Part shown: in pieces, positions 54,051-64,000 of the stretch | Position numbering within the stretch: the first letter of the stretch is position 1 | Layout: every line of letters starts with the position of its first letter | Source: Hansfordia pulvinata | Lineage: Eukaryota; Ascomycota; Sordariomycetes; Xylariales | Assembly: GCA_006538405.1 (NCBI GenBank) | Contig: BJKQ01000006.1 | Coordinates: forward strand, 1,511,001 to 1,575,000 | Reading direction: 5' to 3' | DNA: 64,000 bases | The notes under the pieces: model-generated | Seen by the model: only the letters and a program-made list of their open reading frames with translations | What the model was told of the DNA's origin: nothing | Database searches by the model: none | Position numbers and translations under genes: made by a program

Positions 54051-55434
54051 TCACTCTTCCTGCGCCCACCTCCTCTCGCGCAGGGGCATCTCCTTGCCGA
54101 GCTTCTCGCGTGTGCCATCCACCTCATCCTTCCAAGCCCAGTACTCGGCGAGGCGCGACTCGGCGTAATCGGCGTAGTCAAAGTCGATCTGGGAAATGGT
54201 GGCCTGGATGAGGGACCAGACGCCCCAGTAGAAGCCGGGGACGCCGCGGAAGGCGTCAACCTCGTCCATCAACTTCTGCACCTCCGTCTCCTCGTCCAGC
54301 GGCGGGCTCTCGGTGTTCTCGGCCTGCATGGCGCAGTAGGAGTGGATATACTCGCGGACAAACTCGGCGCGCTGGGCGCGCGTGGGCAGGGCGCCCATGT
54401 CGCAGTCGAAGCCGCCCCACTCGGCGAAGTGGTTGGCAATGTCGAAGGCAGCCGGTGAGGGCACGGCGTACTCATAATCGATGAAGTTGACCGTGGCGCG
54501 ATGGCTGGTGCCGTTGCCGTTCACGCCGGACGGTGTCGATTTGGGCTCTACGATGACATTGCCGCTCAGCAAGTCGCAGTGTGCAAAGACGAGCTGGCGT
54601 GCTTCTGTTAGCTTTCCAGCAAGTCATGAGCGAGGTTTCGGTGGGAACTTACGCCATTTTCGCCTAAGCCGGACCGCTGGCTGAGGCGGGCAATGAGGCT
54701 TATGCACTCTTTTTGCAGCATGGCCTGTCTCTCAACTTCTTCGTCCGTCTTCGTGGGAAGTGCCAGGATCCACTTTTGCAGAACAGTCCACAGATTGGGC
54801 GAGGGCTTTCCGGGGGCGATCTGGAGGGCGGCAGCGGCAGCCGGAGGCAGATCCTCGTGGGTGCCGTTGAGACCGTTGGCGCCGTTGGCGCCGTGGGTGC
54901 CGTTGGTGCCATTTGTGCCGTTCTTGTTAGGTGACGCCTCGTGTATGCAGGGCAGGCGAGCATGCCACTGGCCGAGGCGGCGGGCGACGGCGCTGTAGAT
55001 GGGCGGCGTGCGGAGGTCCTCGGGGAGGTCGTCTTGCCGCAAATGAAGCGGTAGAGGATGCCGTTCTGGAAGCGGGCGAGGAGCTCGGGGGCGAGGCCGA
55101 AGTGCATGAGCAACTCGTGGTTTTGGGTCTCGCGCTGGCGGTCGATGAGGACGTCAGTGCCAGCACCATAGGCACGTAGTAGCAGGGCGTCGCTGTCGAC
55201 CTGTGCCTTATCGAGGCCGGGACATTTGTTGACGGCCTTGAGCAGGGTGTTTGTGATACCATCGGTGAAGCGGACAAATTCGAGGTTGGCGTCGGGGCCG
55301 GCCCAGTCGGGCCGCAGAGCCAGGACCAGCTGGCGAGCAGAGCCGTCCGAGTCGTTGGGGTCGAAGGCGAGGGGGATGAGAGGGATATTGGCTGCCGAGC
55401 CGTTGGCTAGGCAGGGGGCGGTGGAAGAGGGCAT
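54051..55434 (-). CDS. ethanolamine/choline kinase, frameshifted
   Basis: Exon 1 (55434-54653) starts MPSSTAPCLANGSAANIPLI; exon 2 (54604-54051) ends RRWAQEE. The protein shows VRFTDGITNTLLKAVNK, YGAGTDVLIDRQRETQNHEL, LLARFQNGILYRFICG, the catalytic Brenner-type motif VFAHCDLLSGNVIV, and VNFIDYEYAVPSPAAFDIAN plus HFAEWGGFDCD. These identify the choline/ethanolamine kinase fold, the first step of the Kennedy pathway to phosphatidylethanolamine and phosphatidylcholine. The FTDGITNTL form favours ethanolamine. One base must be added at the GGGG run 55022-55025 (CCCC on the coding strand) to join the frames. A second missing base at the exon 1 donor (54653) would fix the splice phase. With both, the protein is 445 residues. 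An unusual Asn-Gly-Thr repeat of about 25 residues lies between the lobes. Confidence 0.87.
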
Positions 55435-58400
55435 GGCGAGAGTTGGCCGGTACGGCCGTCGAAGGGCGGCGGGAGACAGAACAGGAGGAAGAGGACGAGG
55501 CGATCGACCTCTTTGGGGGGACTGGTCGTCGGGAACGATTCTGCAGCGGCAAAATGAAGGCAGCGCGTGGCGCTGGGGAGAAGACGCGGGAAGCTCGCGA
55601 TGGAGGGGAGCAAACGGCGGGCGGTTGTGGGCTGCGTTGGTCGCCGGAGTAGTCAAGTGTTGCAGTTGTATAGGGCTGGCCGGGAACAAGAGGCGACAGT
55701 GAGGGCGGCGGCAAAGTTGACAGTGACGGTGGCCGAGGTGATGTGAAGGGAATGGTGATGGGGATGGTGGCGGGTGGTTTTCAGGGCAGCGAGATTGACA
55801 TTGACAGGTTCGGTTCAGTCCCGCGTGCGCCTTGTTGCGTGGAGGTTGCCAATCCAGGTAGCGGCCTGGGACTGGAATTCCAGGGCCCAGACAGGGGTCG
55901 CCACAACCTAAGGCACATGTACTGGATACCTTGAGCAGCCGCACGCCGCGTGCGCGCACGTGCAGCGCAGGTACTCGTACACGAGCAGAGGAAAGCCGGG
56001 GGCTTCGACTGCACCTAATGTAAAGTACGTAAATAGGCTGGCTGGTACCTATCGTGCCCATCAATTGGCGGGATGATCCGTGAGAAGAAAAGTTGTTGAG
56101 CCGGCACTGAGCGGCCTGGAACTGGGGTACGAGTATTAGCAGTGATTCGCTATAGCTTCCCTCTGTGAGGCACATCCAATGGAATGCCGACGAGCCGTCT
56201 GCTCACCAATATGATATCCTGAATACACCTAAGGCAAGCAGGTATGTCTTGGTTCAGTGTGCGCAAAATGTACTGGAAACGTACTTGATCTGGGAGTGTA
56301 CGCGTTACCTATGTATCTTAGGTAATTAAAGGTAAGTCAAATTAAGGTGATAGCTGATAAGCCGGAAGAGAGCTGCTGATGCACCTTGTATCCTCACTCT
56401 GGGATCGAGCAGGTACCCAGGACACTGTCGCGGCGTCTAGCTGCGAGTACCCGTACCTAACACCTGACTGAAGCTCCTTAGAGGAGAGAGAGAGAGAGGA
56501 GCAGGCCTCGAGTTATGGGCACGAATGGAAGTGCCAAAGGATGGGGGCGTGCCGATCTGGGGGCGTGCGGGCCGCTGATAACCACCTCCACTGAGTTGTG
56601 GAGGTACAAGTACAGCTAGTATCGGTCTCGTGAGGCCCTGTTGTTGAGCAAGAGCGGGACAAGAACTGTAAGAGTTGGGGTATCCGGTCCGTCGACTGGC
56701 TGATGTACCGGTACGGGAATGATGCTTGGCCGGCGGGCGACGGATAAGGCCGTCCGTGTGCAAAAAGTCAGGGCCGGTGCTCGTGTGCTCGTAAGACAGA
56801 AAAAGGGGCGGGGAGCAATTGGTTGATTGATCAATTGATTGAGTGATTATACGGGGCGGCCAAATTGTGGAAAAGGGGGGATGAATGGCAAGAAGGGGAA
56901 AGGGCACCGAACCCCTCCGAATCTCGAAAGGACTCACGGCACTTTTCTCAACCGCGCAGCCACAGACTGCTCAGCTTGCTGCCGCCCACAGGCCGACTCA
57001 TACAAGAAAAAAAAAGACTAGGATAGCCATTGTCTCCCTGGTGTGACTCCATCGGCAAATTCTCTGGCAATGCGAATGGTTGCCCCTCGCTGCTTGCCGG
57101 CCATGCCCGTAGACGTAAGCTACTGTGTGACTATCTACTCCGTAACGACTCACCATGAGGCCCAGACTTGTCCCTACACCACCAATGCTTCGACTTGACC
57201 CGACTGCGCGCCCCGTTGTCTACTCCGCGTACTCCGTACACTCTTCCGCCGCAGTCATTCGCAGTAGGTAATCACTTATCAAGTCGGAAGATAAAGCAGC
57301 ACCTATGGGTAGTCCTTGACTGACTACCTAACCTATACATGCCAGGTAATGGTGAAATTGATAGTGTGGGCCAAGCCAACAACTGCCAGGTTGGTACTTG
57401 ATGATGTACTTTAGGTACGAGACCTAAAGTACATTCATGGATGCCAACGACGTACACAAATAGGACCATCCCTCATCGGCGCAACTCTCTGCCTCTTGCG
57501 TAAGCTGAGGGCACCCCTCTCCATCATCTATAAGAACAAGTCAGCTGCCGTGGATGTCCTGTGGTGCGCTCCCCATGGCCCCCTCATGCCCATCCCTCCT
57601 GATCTGTCGGCGCCGTGCCTGTCTCTTCCTCTTGCGACCCTGCGATCCCTGTCACCGCACGGGGTGATCGACGATCGGCCTGCCGCATCGGGTCTGCCTG
57701 GAACGTTGAGGAGGGGGTTTGCTTCTCCGCCGACACTCACGCCCCCACCCACCCCTTCTTCCATCCTATTTTTTTTTAATCTTCTTTATCAGCGGTCTCT
57801 TTCTCAGTCTTGCTGTGGATTGTTTTTTCCCCTTCTTCGTCTCTCAACTCCCAGATCCGAAGAGCTCGGCTATGTCTTTGGCCCTACATCTACTCGTATA
57901 CTGCGGCCACATCGTACCAAGAACGTAGCCCGATTCTGACATGTGCCGATTATACTCGTACCAGGCAATGATACACGTGAGGGGGGGGGGGGGGGGGGTT
58001 CCAGGGGTTTGGGGAAACACAAGCCTTCGAGCCACGGAAGACAAGCAGGCAAGGCCCCGGCTCCAGCTAACTTAGCCCGCCCTCTATCCGTAGACTCACC
58101 CACCCGGCCCGCCCCTAACGGGTAAAGTGGCCTTTGGTCCCCCGCCCGGACCCAATCATCTGGACCCTTCCTCTCATCATCTCCCTCTTCACATGTGACT
58201 GTGAACCTCTCTGGTGACCCCCAACTTTTACAGTCGGATTGTCTTTTTTTTTTTTCTCTCTCTCTCTTTTCTCAAGCAGCGCTGCCGTGTCGGCATTTTC
58301 CGTCACAACGCGCAAGAACATTCCGGACGATGCTGCCCTCCCGAGAAGCCCACCTGGCTGCAGCCCTTGTGTATTCTTACCAAAGGACCGTCCATCGGTC

Positions 58401-58880
58401 TTTCGCAGAAACCTCGGCTTCTGCCCGCCCTTCTCCGAATCAGAGAGAAAATGGCACGAGATCAATTTCCATCTTCAATCGCCAGATCGCTACCGCGCAG
58501 TGTCCAGGAATGGAAAACGAAAAAAAAAAAAAAACATTCATGACCGAGGCAGGTACAGCAGACCGCGAAGCCCCGCCCTGCACCGCACCGCCCCGGCCCC
58601 CCCAAAGTACGAAAAGCCCGGCTTTCCCGACTACAACCGAGAAAGAGAGAGAGAGGGGGGAGACCGAGGCGGTTGCGGAACCCCGGCCGCCGACCCCGGA
58701 TGCGGTAGGCCGTGCCTCTCGAGATACGAGATACCTGATATCCCACCTCCCGGCCACTCCTGCAAACCCCTCCTTCTTCCACCACCGTGTCGGCGGCGCT
58801 GCTGCGCTGCGGCGCTCATCCGAAACGGATTGAAGAAAGCATTGCATTAGCGTCTCACCCTGCAGGGCAGGAAGCTGCAG

Positions 58881-58908
58881 CCACCACCACCACCACCACC
58901 ACCACCAC
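58881..58908. repeat. CCA trinucleotide repeat
   Basis: Nine tandem CCA units. Confidence 0.9.
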
Positions 58909-59096
58909 AAGGGCCACAGGCGCCGTGAGGTGAGATCCCAACCATCCCAAGACGAAACCCGAGACGCGGGGCAGGCCAATCAGGTCGGCACAGAGCGGGC
59001 CAGCCCAGCCAAGAGGGGGGGTGGGGGGAGGTTGAAGGGGTTACTACACATCCGTACCGTATGCAGCGCCGCCGCGCGCGCGGGGGTCACACTCCT

Positions 59097-59152
59097 GGCG
59101 GTAGTGGTGGTGGCGGTAGTGGTGGTGGCGGTAGTGGTGGTGGCGGTGGTGG
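59097..59152. repeat. 15-bp minisatellite
   Basis: GGCGGTAGTGGTGGT occurs three times in perfect tandem followed by a shortened fourth unit. Confidence 0.9.
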
Positions 59153-59610
59153 GGAAGGCGGACTGGGCAGAGACGTAAACCCTCTTACATATTGTATCAT
59201 ATGTTGTACAGCAAGCATTCGCTGCTACTAACTCGTACATGGGGGATGCGCCCGTTCGGGTCTGTACTGCTTGGGGAGGGGGAGTGTGGTAGACCTGCGT
59301 TCCCCTCGGCAACAAGACAGCGTCGCATCGCGAGGCCGCACAGGCAGAGCCCATCCCACTCTCCCGCCCGCCGTCCGCCCAATTCGCCAACCTCATTCGC
59401 CACGCCAGAGACAGAAAGGGAGGGGTATCACAAAATGACGCATAGGTGTAGCGAGAGCGCGCGACACAGGAATCAGATCAGCGACCGCGGGGCCGAGAGA
59501 GACCGCACGGCTGCCCCCCAACCCCAGAAGGGGCGAAGCGGGAATGTCTCATCGCCTCGGACAGGAAACGAAAGGAAGAGGAAGAAGGAGAAGGAGAAGG
59601 AGAAGCTCAA

Positions 59611-61808
59611 TCACTCGTCTTCGTCCTCCTCCAGCGACTTGGCCCGGCCCCCCCCAGCCCCCTGGCCCTTCTTGCCCCTGGCCCTCGCCCTCCGCAGCGG
59701 CGCCGACGCGACGCGCACGCCCCGGCCGCCCGCCGCCGTGACGCGGGCCGCGGCCAGGTCGAGCGTCTCGGTCAGGAACATGAGCAGGCGGCCGAAGAAG
59801 AAGAGGGCCAGGAACGACACGGGCAGCACCCAGGCGAACGTCTGCCAGAAGAAGGCGCCCGTCCACGTGCTGCTGAGGTCCTCGATCTCCATCCCGAAGA
59901 AGCTCGTCACGAACGAGATGGGCAGGAAGAAGACGCTCAGCTTCGCCAGCAGGTCCGCGCTGCGGTTCAGCTTCTCCGTCGCGTGCGAGTCCTTTTGCTG
60001 CAGCAGGTTGAAGTACTGCGTGCGGTGGGGGTTTCGTTCAGTGTCAGTTGCTCTCGGTCGTATTCAGGGGAAGGTGCAAGCGGAAGAAGGAACCGAGTTC
60101 ATCGCAAGTCTCACGCACCGTATCCGAGAGGGCTTCAATCTCCCTAAGATAGCCCTCGATCGTATTCAGCATGTTCCACTGCAGACGGTTGGCCAGGCGG
60201 TCGAACCGCGTCATGGCCGACCGCGCCAGGATCACTCTGTTCTCCGGGTAGTCCATATCTGGCAGCCTCCCGTCAGCTGCGTCACTCCTTCGAGACGATG
60301 CGACAGGGGAAAAGAACAGGGCAGCCAGCGGCTTACAAGGTCGGGGCTTGGGGCCTGTCGCCTCCATGATTTTGTTGATGAGGTTTTCGTACACCTCAAA
60401 CAGGTGCTTGAACTCGCGCAGCTCCTTGCTCAGTCGGTGCAGCGTCGGTATTATCTCGGTGGTTTTGTGCTTCATGTTGCGGCGCTGGGGTCCGTCAGCT
60501 TACAGCTTTGCATTCTGGGAAACCTTCGGAAGAGACTCACGTCGCTTCTCAGAACCAAGGGCGTCTAGTGACTGTCAGAATTTGAGGTCTTGTTTCATCA
60601 TACGGGGCGGGTGGGGTGCGTACCAGGTCTTCCAGCGTCCGGGCCGCCTCCTTTAGTGGCCTGGCAGCGGCATAGTCCTCGAACAGATAAAAGAAAAGAT
60701 TGCTGGTGCCCTCGCGCGCCACCTTCTCCGGGGGAGGGCTGGGCGAGGCCCCCAGCTGGTACTCGAGCAGGGCCTGGCGGATGGAACTCTGCGTGAGGGG
60801 CTTGGCGGCGTACTTGTCGTAGCCGCGCCGCGACAGCTGCAGGAGCACACTCTGCATATTATCGCGCATGCGACTCAGGTGCTGCCGCTTCCACTCTGAA
60901 GGGCTCCAGCCGTCCGGGGAGGGCCCCACGGCGCTCCAGTCGGGCTCCTCGTGGAAGGTGAGGACGGTGCTGTCGTTGCAGATGGCTATCCAGAGCCAGT
61001 GTTTCGGCGGCATGAGCTTGTCGTCGACGGCGTCAGTGCCGAGCGGGCTGGCGTAGAGCCAGTGTGCGCCGATACAAAGGGCTGCGGGTGGTGGTCAGCG
61101 TGCCTGCGGGATGGGAAAGCCAGCCAGCCAGCCAGCAGAAAAGTGAAGGGGGGAAAACTGAGCGTTACCTTTTTCAGTGCCGTCGATGGACGAGTAGTTG
61201 ACCGTGTTCTTGAGCAGAAAGTACAACTCGACCTCGTCGGCATTGGGGTCAATGCCGGCGGAGCGGCTGCTCTCCATCTCGGCTTCGGCGTCATGGGCGA
61301 GGGCGGACGCCTGCGGGGTGGCTCTGCGGCGCCTGTCGGTCGTCGCCGCCATTGGCCGCCGCGGCCGCATGGACGTGGCATTCTTCATCAGGGCCCGCAG
61401 GCGGTGGGAGAAGCCATACCTGGTGCCGAGCGTCTCGACGGCCTCGGCCTGCTTGCTCGTGTCCCATATGTTTCTGCAGCGCCCGGGTCAGTGGTTTTTT
61501 TTGGTCGGCGTGGAGTGATGTGGGGGTTTCGGCCATACTGACATCCAGCGAACGGGATAGAGCGGTCCTCGGTCGGCGTCGAGGAGATGGGCGAAGTCCG
61601 GGCCGGCCAGATCGCGCTTGACGCGGGCGTGCTGGGGGCCAAACTCGGCGACAAAGTTGGCGCACTCGAGGCTGGCGGCGTGCTGCTCGTAGTCGGCAAA
61701 GACTTGGGGGTCGTCAAAGTCGGACCATCCGATGGTGATTGGCGGTGGCGTCGGCGCCGGCGCGTCTGGGCCCGGGCCCGGATCCGGGGCCGCTTGTACC
61801 TTGGCCAT
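59611..61808 (-). CDS. CorA-like divalent metal transporter family protein
   Basis: Seven exons with consistent phases: 61808-61543, 61473-61169, 61081-60624, 60571-60541 (31 bases), 60483-60337, 60258-60119, 60015-59611; 583 residues. The N-terminal half is soluble, with RWINIWDTSKQAEAVETLGT as the typical fungal block. A long helical stretch follows (FKHLFEVYENLINKIMEATG; RLANRLQWNMLNTIEGYLRE). Two membrane segments close to the C-terminus, LSVFFLPISFVTSFFGMEI and FFWQTFAWVLPVSFLALFFF, match the CorA pore and outer helix. The classical GMN signature reads GME here. The tail is basic then acidic. CorA proteins move Mg2+ or related ions. Most fungal members of this branch are uncharacterised, so transport is inferred. 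The first donor is GTCAGT, chosen because it alone gives RWINIW. No frame defect is seen. Confidence 0.88.
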
Positions 61809-63849
61809 GACGCGACGCGTCTGACAGGCGGATTCTAGGGTGCAGTGTGGCCCGCAGTGTGTGTTGGAGCTACTCGTATGTGATGATAAATGTACGCGTG
61901 GTATCATGAGAGATGTCGTCCAGCGAAACGGAGCGCAGCAAGATGGACCAAGGCGGGAAAGGGAGAGCGAAAGGAAACCAATTGTACAAGGCGAGCGTGC
62001 TGAACGGAAGAGGCGCGACGTTATATGGGCCAAGCCATGATGAGATGTGCAGCTGAGGCAGGCTTCAGCTGACGGCTGTGCGTGCGTGTGTCTCGGGAGA
62101 GAGCCGCGAGATCGAGGCGCACAGCCGCAGCCTTAAGCGCTGGGCAGGGCGGGCTGTGACTCGGATGATCGAGTGACTGATGGCCTACATGTGCCGGTAA
62201 CTACAGGTGCCGATGGGTAGCGTTTCCGAGTAACCCGCAGCACGAGCACGCCGTGCACGCGTACCCGTGCTCGTGCTCCAGCCCAGCACAGTCGGGCGTG
62301 GAGGGGCAGTGGGCACAGGTGGGCGAGGTGGGCTCTGGGGACCGTGAGGACGCACTGACGGCGGCGGGTGCTTCCACAGCCCGACCCCACCGGCGAGGCC
62401 TGTCCAACGGCCCCGGAGAGCGCCGGCGTGGGCGGTTCGCCCTCGGGAAATGCACCCCTCCATACAGTCCATATAGTGCACCGAATCTTGATATTGTCAC
62501 TGTCTTGACTTGACGAGCGAGGTGGCACTTTCCACCACGGCAACAGCCCACCAAGCCCAGACACCAGGTACTCGTGTGGTCAATCGACCGCCAGGGCCAA
62601 TCTCGTCAACACCAACTCTACCTATCTAACTGCTTCATCGTTCAACAAACACATCAAGACCCTCCACACTAGTACTGTCGGCCAAGGCTGTGCTCCCCGG
62701 ACCCCACGCTCGATCCCTGTCCCCTGTCTCTCCCTCTCCTGCATAGCCCCCCAATCACACACTTCGAGTCATCCACCCACACCACCGCCCGTCACGGGTC
62801 TGACCTCTAGCTCACCTGACGCTGGAGCCTCGACGACGCCCGTACAGCTGACACTTGGGTCCTCCCTCCTTTTGCGCAGGGGCGGAAGGCGGTTCATATT
62901 CGTCATCCTAGGGCTCAGTCTGAAAAGAAGAAGGCATTTTTGACACAAGCGCCCGAGTCCCAAGGTCCGGCAGCCATTTTGGATTCCACCACCACTTTAA
63001 CCAGCCGAGAGCCTCGCTTCCGCCAAGGTGTATCCAGCTTGGACTATAGAAACAGACCGACAGCCGCACCAGTCAGCCAACTGATGAGCCCGCCACCCTG
63101 CTGCGCCTAGACAGCCATGATCTGCAAGATTCAACGCCACGCGCTGGCGGCCCTCCTTCGACGATAGCCATCTTCGGTGATTAATAGGCCGCCATGGACC
63201 ACGAACAAGCCGGGCGCGGCCGCCCCGTCACCGTTCGAGACGGATCGCTGTCTCCGATGGAGCCCCAATTGCTTCTTCGCCCGTCTTTGCGCCGACAATC
63301 TCTCAAATCCCACCAGGCACCGCCGCTGCCGGGCACCCGATCAGCCTTTTGACACGGCGCTACTCGCATCCTGCTATGCTGGCCCCAGACCCACCGCCGT
63401 CTCGTCACTCTAGCGTCTGGCCTCCGAACCGGCCAAGCGCGGCCTTCCTCTGCGCGCGAGCGCGTCTAGCTCCTACGACTTGCCCGCCGGCTTCGGCCTC
63501 AGGATCGCGCTTCATCCTGCTGGCTCTTCTAGAAGTCCTTGCTGCTGCTCCATCTTGCGCGTCACCGTTGTGATCGGCAGGCTCTTGCCATTGTGCCCTT
63601 TTACTTAATGTCCATTGTCCCACCGCGCTTTTGCCATGTCGGACGATTGCGATTCACGCCCTTTCTCTACAGCTCCGGTCAGCTACAACACACAACACTT
63701 ACACGCTCCTTCGCCGTAATACGACTCTCCTTCCACGGTTCAAGTGCCTCACAGTCCCTCTGACCTGTTCTTGTTTCTGTGCTTCTTTTCTTATCGTTCG
63801 TCACTCTCTTCTCTCCGTCCACGCGGTACACGCAAACGACACTTGCAAG
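61809..63849. promoter_or_regulatory. divergent upstream region of the CorA-like and CFEM genes
   Basis: 2 kb between divergent genes with no supported coding sequence. One octamer copy lies at 61871-61878, close to the CorA-like start. The last 200 bases before 63850 are T/C-rich and look like the leader of the CFEM gene. Confidence 0.45.
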
Positions 63850-64000
63850 ATGCTCTTCCCCACTATCATGCGCCTGGCCCTTCCGGTCACCCTCTTGATC
63901 GCCGGATGCCACGCCCACGGGCATCACCACGCAGAGTGCGCCAAGACGTGCTGCCAGACCAGCGGCTGTGCGCCACACGACATCGCGTGTCTGTGTGACA
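63850..64000 (+). CDS. secreted CFEM-domain protein, 3' end beyond the window
   Basis: The ATG at 63850 opens a signal peptide (MLFPTIMRLALPVTLLIAGC) followed by a His-rich spacer HAHGHHHAE and then the start of a CFEM domain: CAKTCCQTSGCAPHDIACLC. The Cys spacing and the Asp placed three residues before C-x-C fit the family, where that Asp is the axial haem-iron ligand in characterised members. CFEM proteins sit at the cell surface or are secreted. They take part in haem/iron capture, adhesion or virulence. Only 50 residues are visible, so the remaining Cys, any GPI signal and introns are unknown. The His run before the domain is an extra that could bind metal; this is inference. Confidence 0.85.
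   Translation, partial: MLFPTIMRLALPVTLLIAGCHAHGHHHAECAKTCCQTSGCAPHDIACLCD

Larger units (their letters stand above)
55435..59610. other. gene-poor block with octamers and minisatellites
   Basis: No gene is supported. The first 300 bases are upstream DNA of the kinase gene. Exact TACTCGTA/TACGAGTA copies lie at 55972, 56128, 57891 and 57953. An 18-base G tract is at 57981-57998, and CCA and GGT-type repeats are at 58881-58908 and 59097-59152. Confidence 0.45.

Noticed and set aside
54700..56175. 491-codon minus-strand frame starting at 56175
   Set aside because: Only the part from the ATG at 55434 to the GGGG run is real kinase sequence; the upstream part is leader and promoter, and the downstream part is out of frame.
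59192..60568. 458-codon plus-strand frame
   Set aside because: Antisense of the CorA-like gene, whose exons carry conserved motifs and consistent phases.

Overview
The window is nuclear DNA from a filamentous ascomycete (Pezizomycotina). Its gene set, short introns with GTRNGT donors and CTRAC-like branch points, and the CFEM and C2H2/DUF families fit a Sordariomycete, possibly Hypocreales; no species is claimed. Coding DNA is GC-rich with C/G-ending codons. Several long gene-free blocks are full of simple repeats.

Left part (1-10 kb): a partial unknown gene at the edge; a U6 snRNA gene interrupted by a spliceosomal-type intron; a decayed zinc-knuckle gene with two in-frame nonsense codons; a possible small membrane protein; and a gene for a kinase-fold protein with an N-terminal signal sequence, broken by two one-base frameshifts. 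Middle-left (10-22.4 kb) is a dense housekeeping block: rpb4 (RNA polymerase II), divergent trs23 (TRAPP), rpn10 (26S proteasome), a borealin-like chromosomal passenger subunit, tma22/DENR, and a large methyltransferase-domain protein.

From 22.4 to 35.9 kb there is little intact coding sequence. It holds an unassigned coding region and fragments of SF1 and SNF2-type helicases, one carrying in-frame stops. Beyond these are homopolymer and microsatellite DNA rich in the octamer TACTCGTA/TACGAGTA. A large C2H2/Cys-cluster protein (35.9-39.7 kb) is followed by a 10 kb gene-poor block, a small Ser-rich protein (49.7 kb), an ethanolamine/choline kinase (54-55.4 kb), a CorA-like transporter (59.6-61.8 kb) and the start of a secreted CFEM protein cut by the right edge.

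One pattern links many genes. At least seven reading-frame breaks in otherwise good genes are each repaired by adding one base to a G or C run. This looks like systematic homopolymer loss in the assembly rather than seven independent mutations, so gene models here should be checked against reads before anything is called a pseudogene. The C-to-T nonsense codons in the zinc-knuckle and helicase relics are a different class and look like true decay.

Exon coordinates are hand-derived from splice signals and reading phase, without alignments or RNA data.
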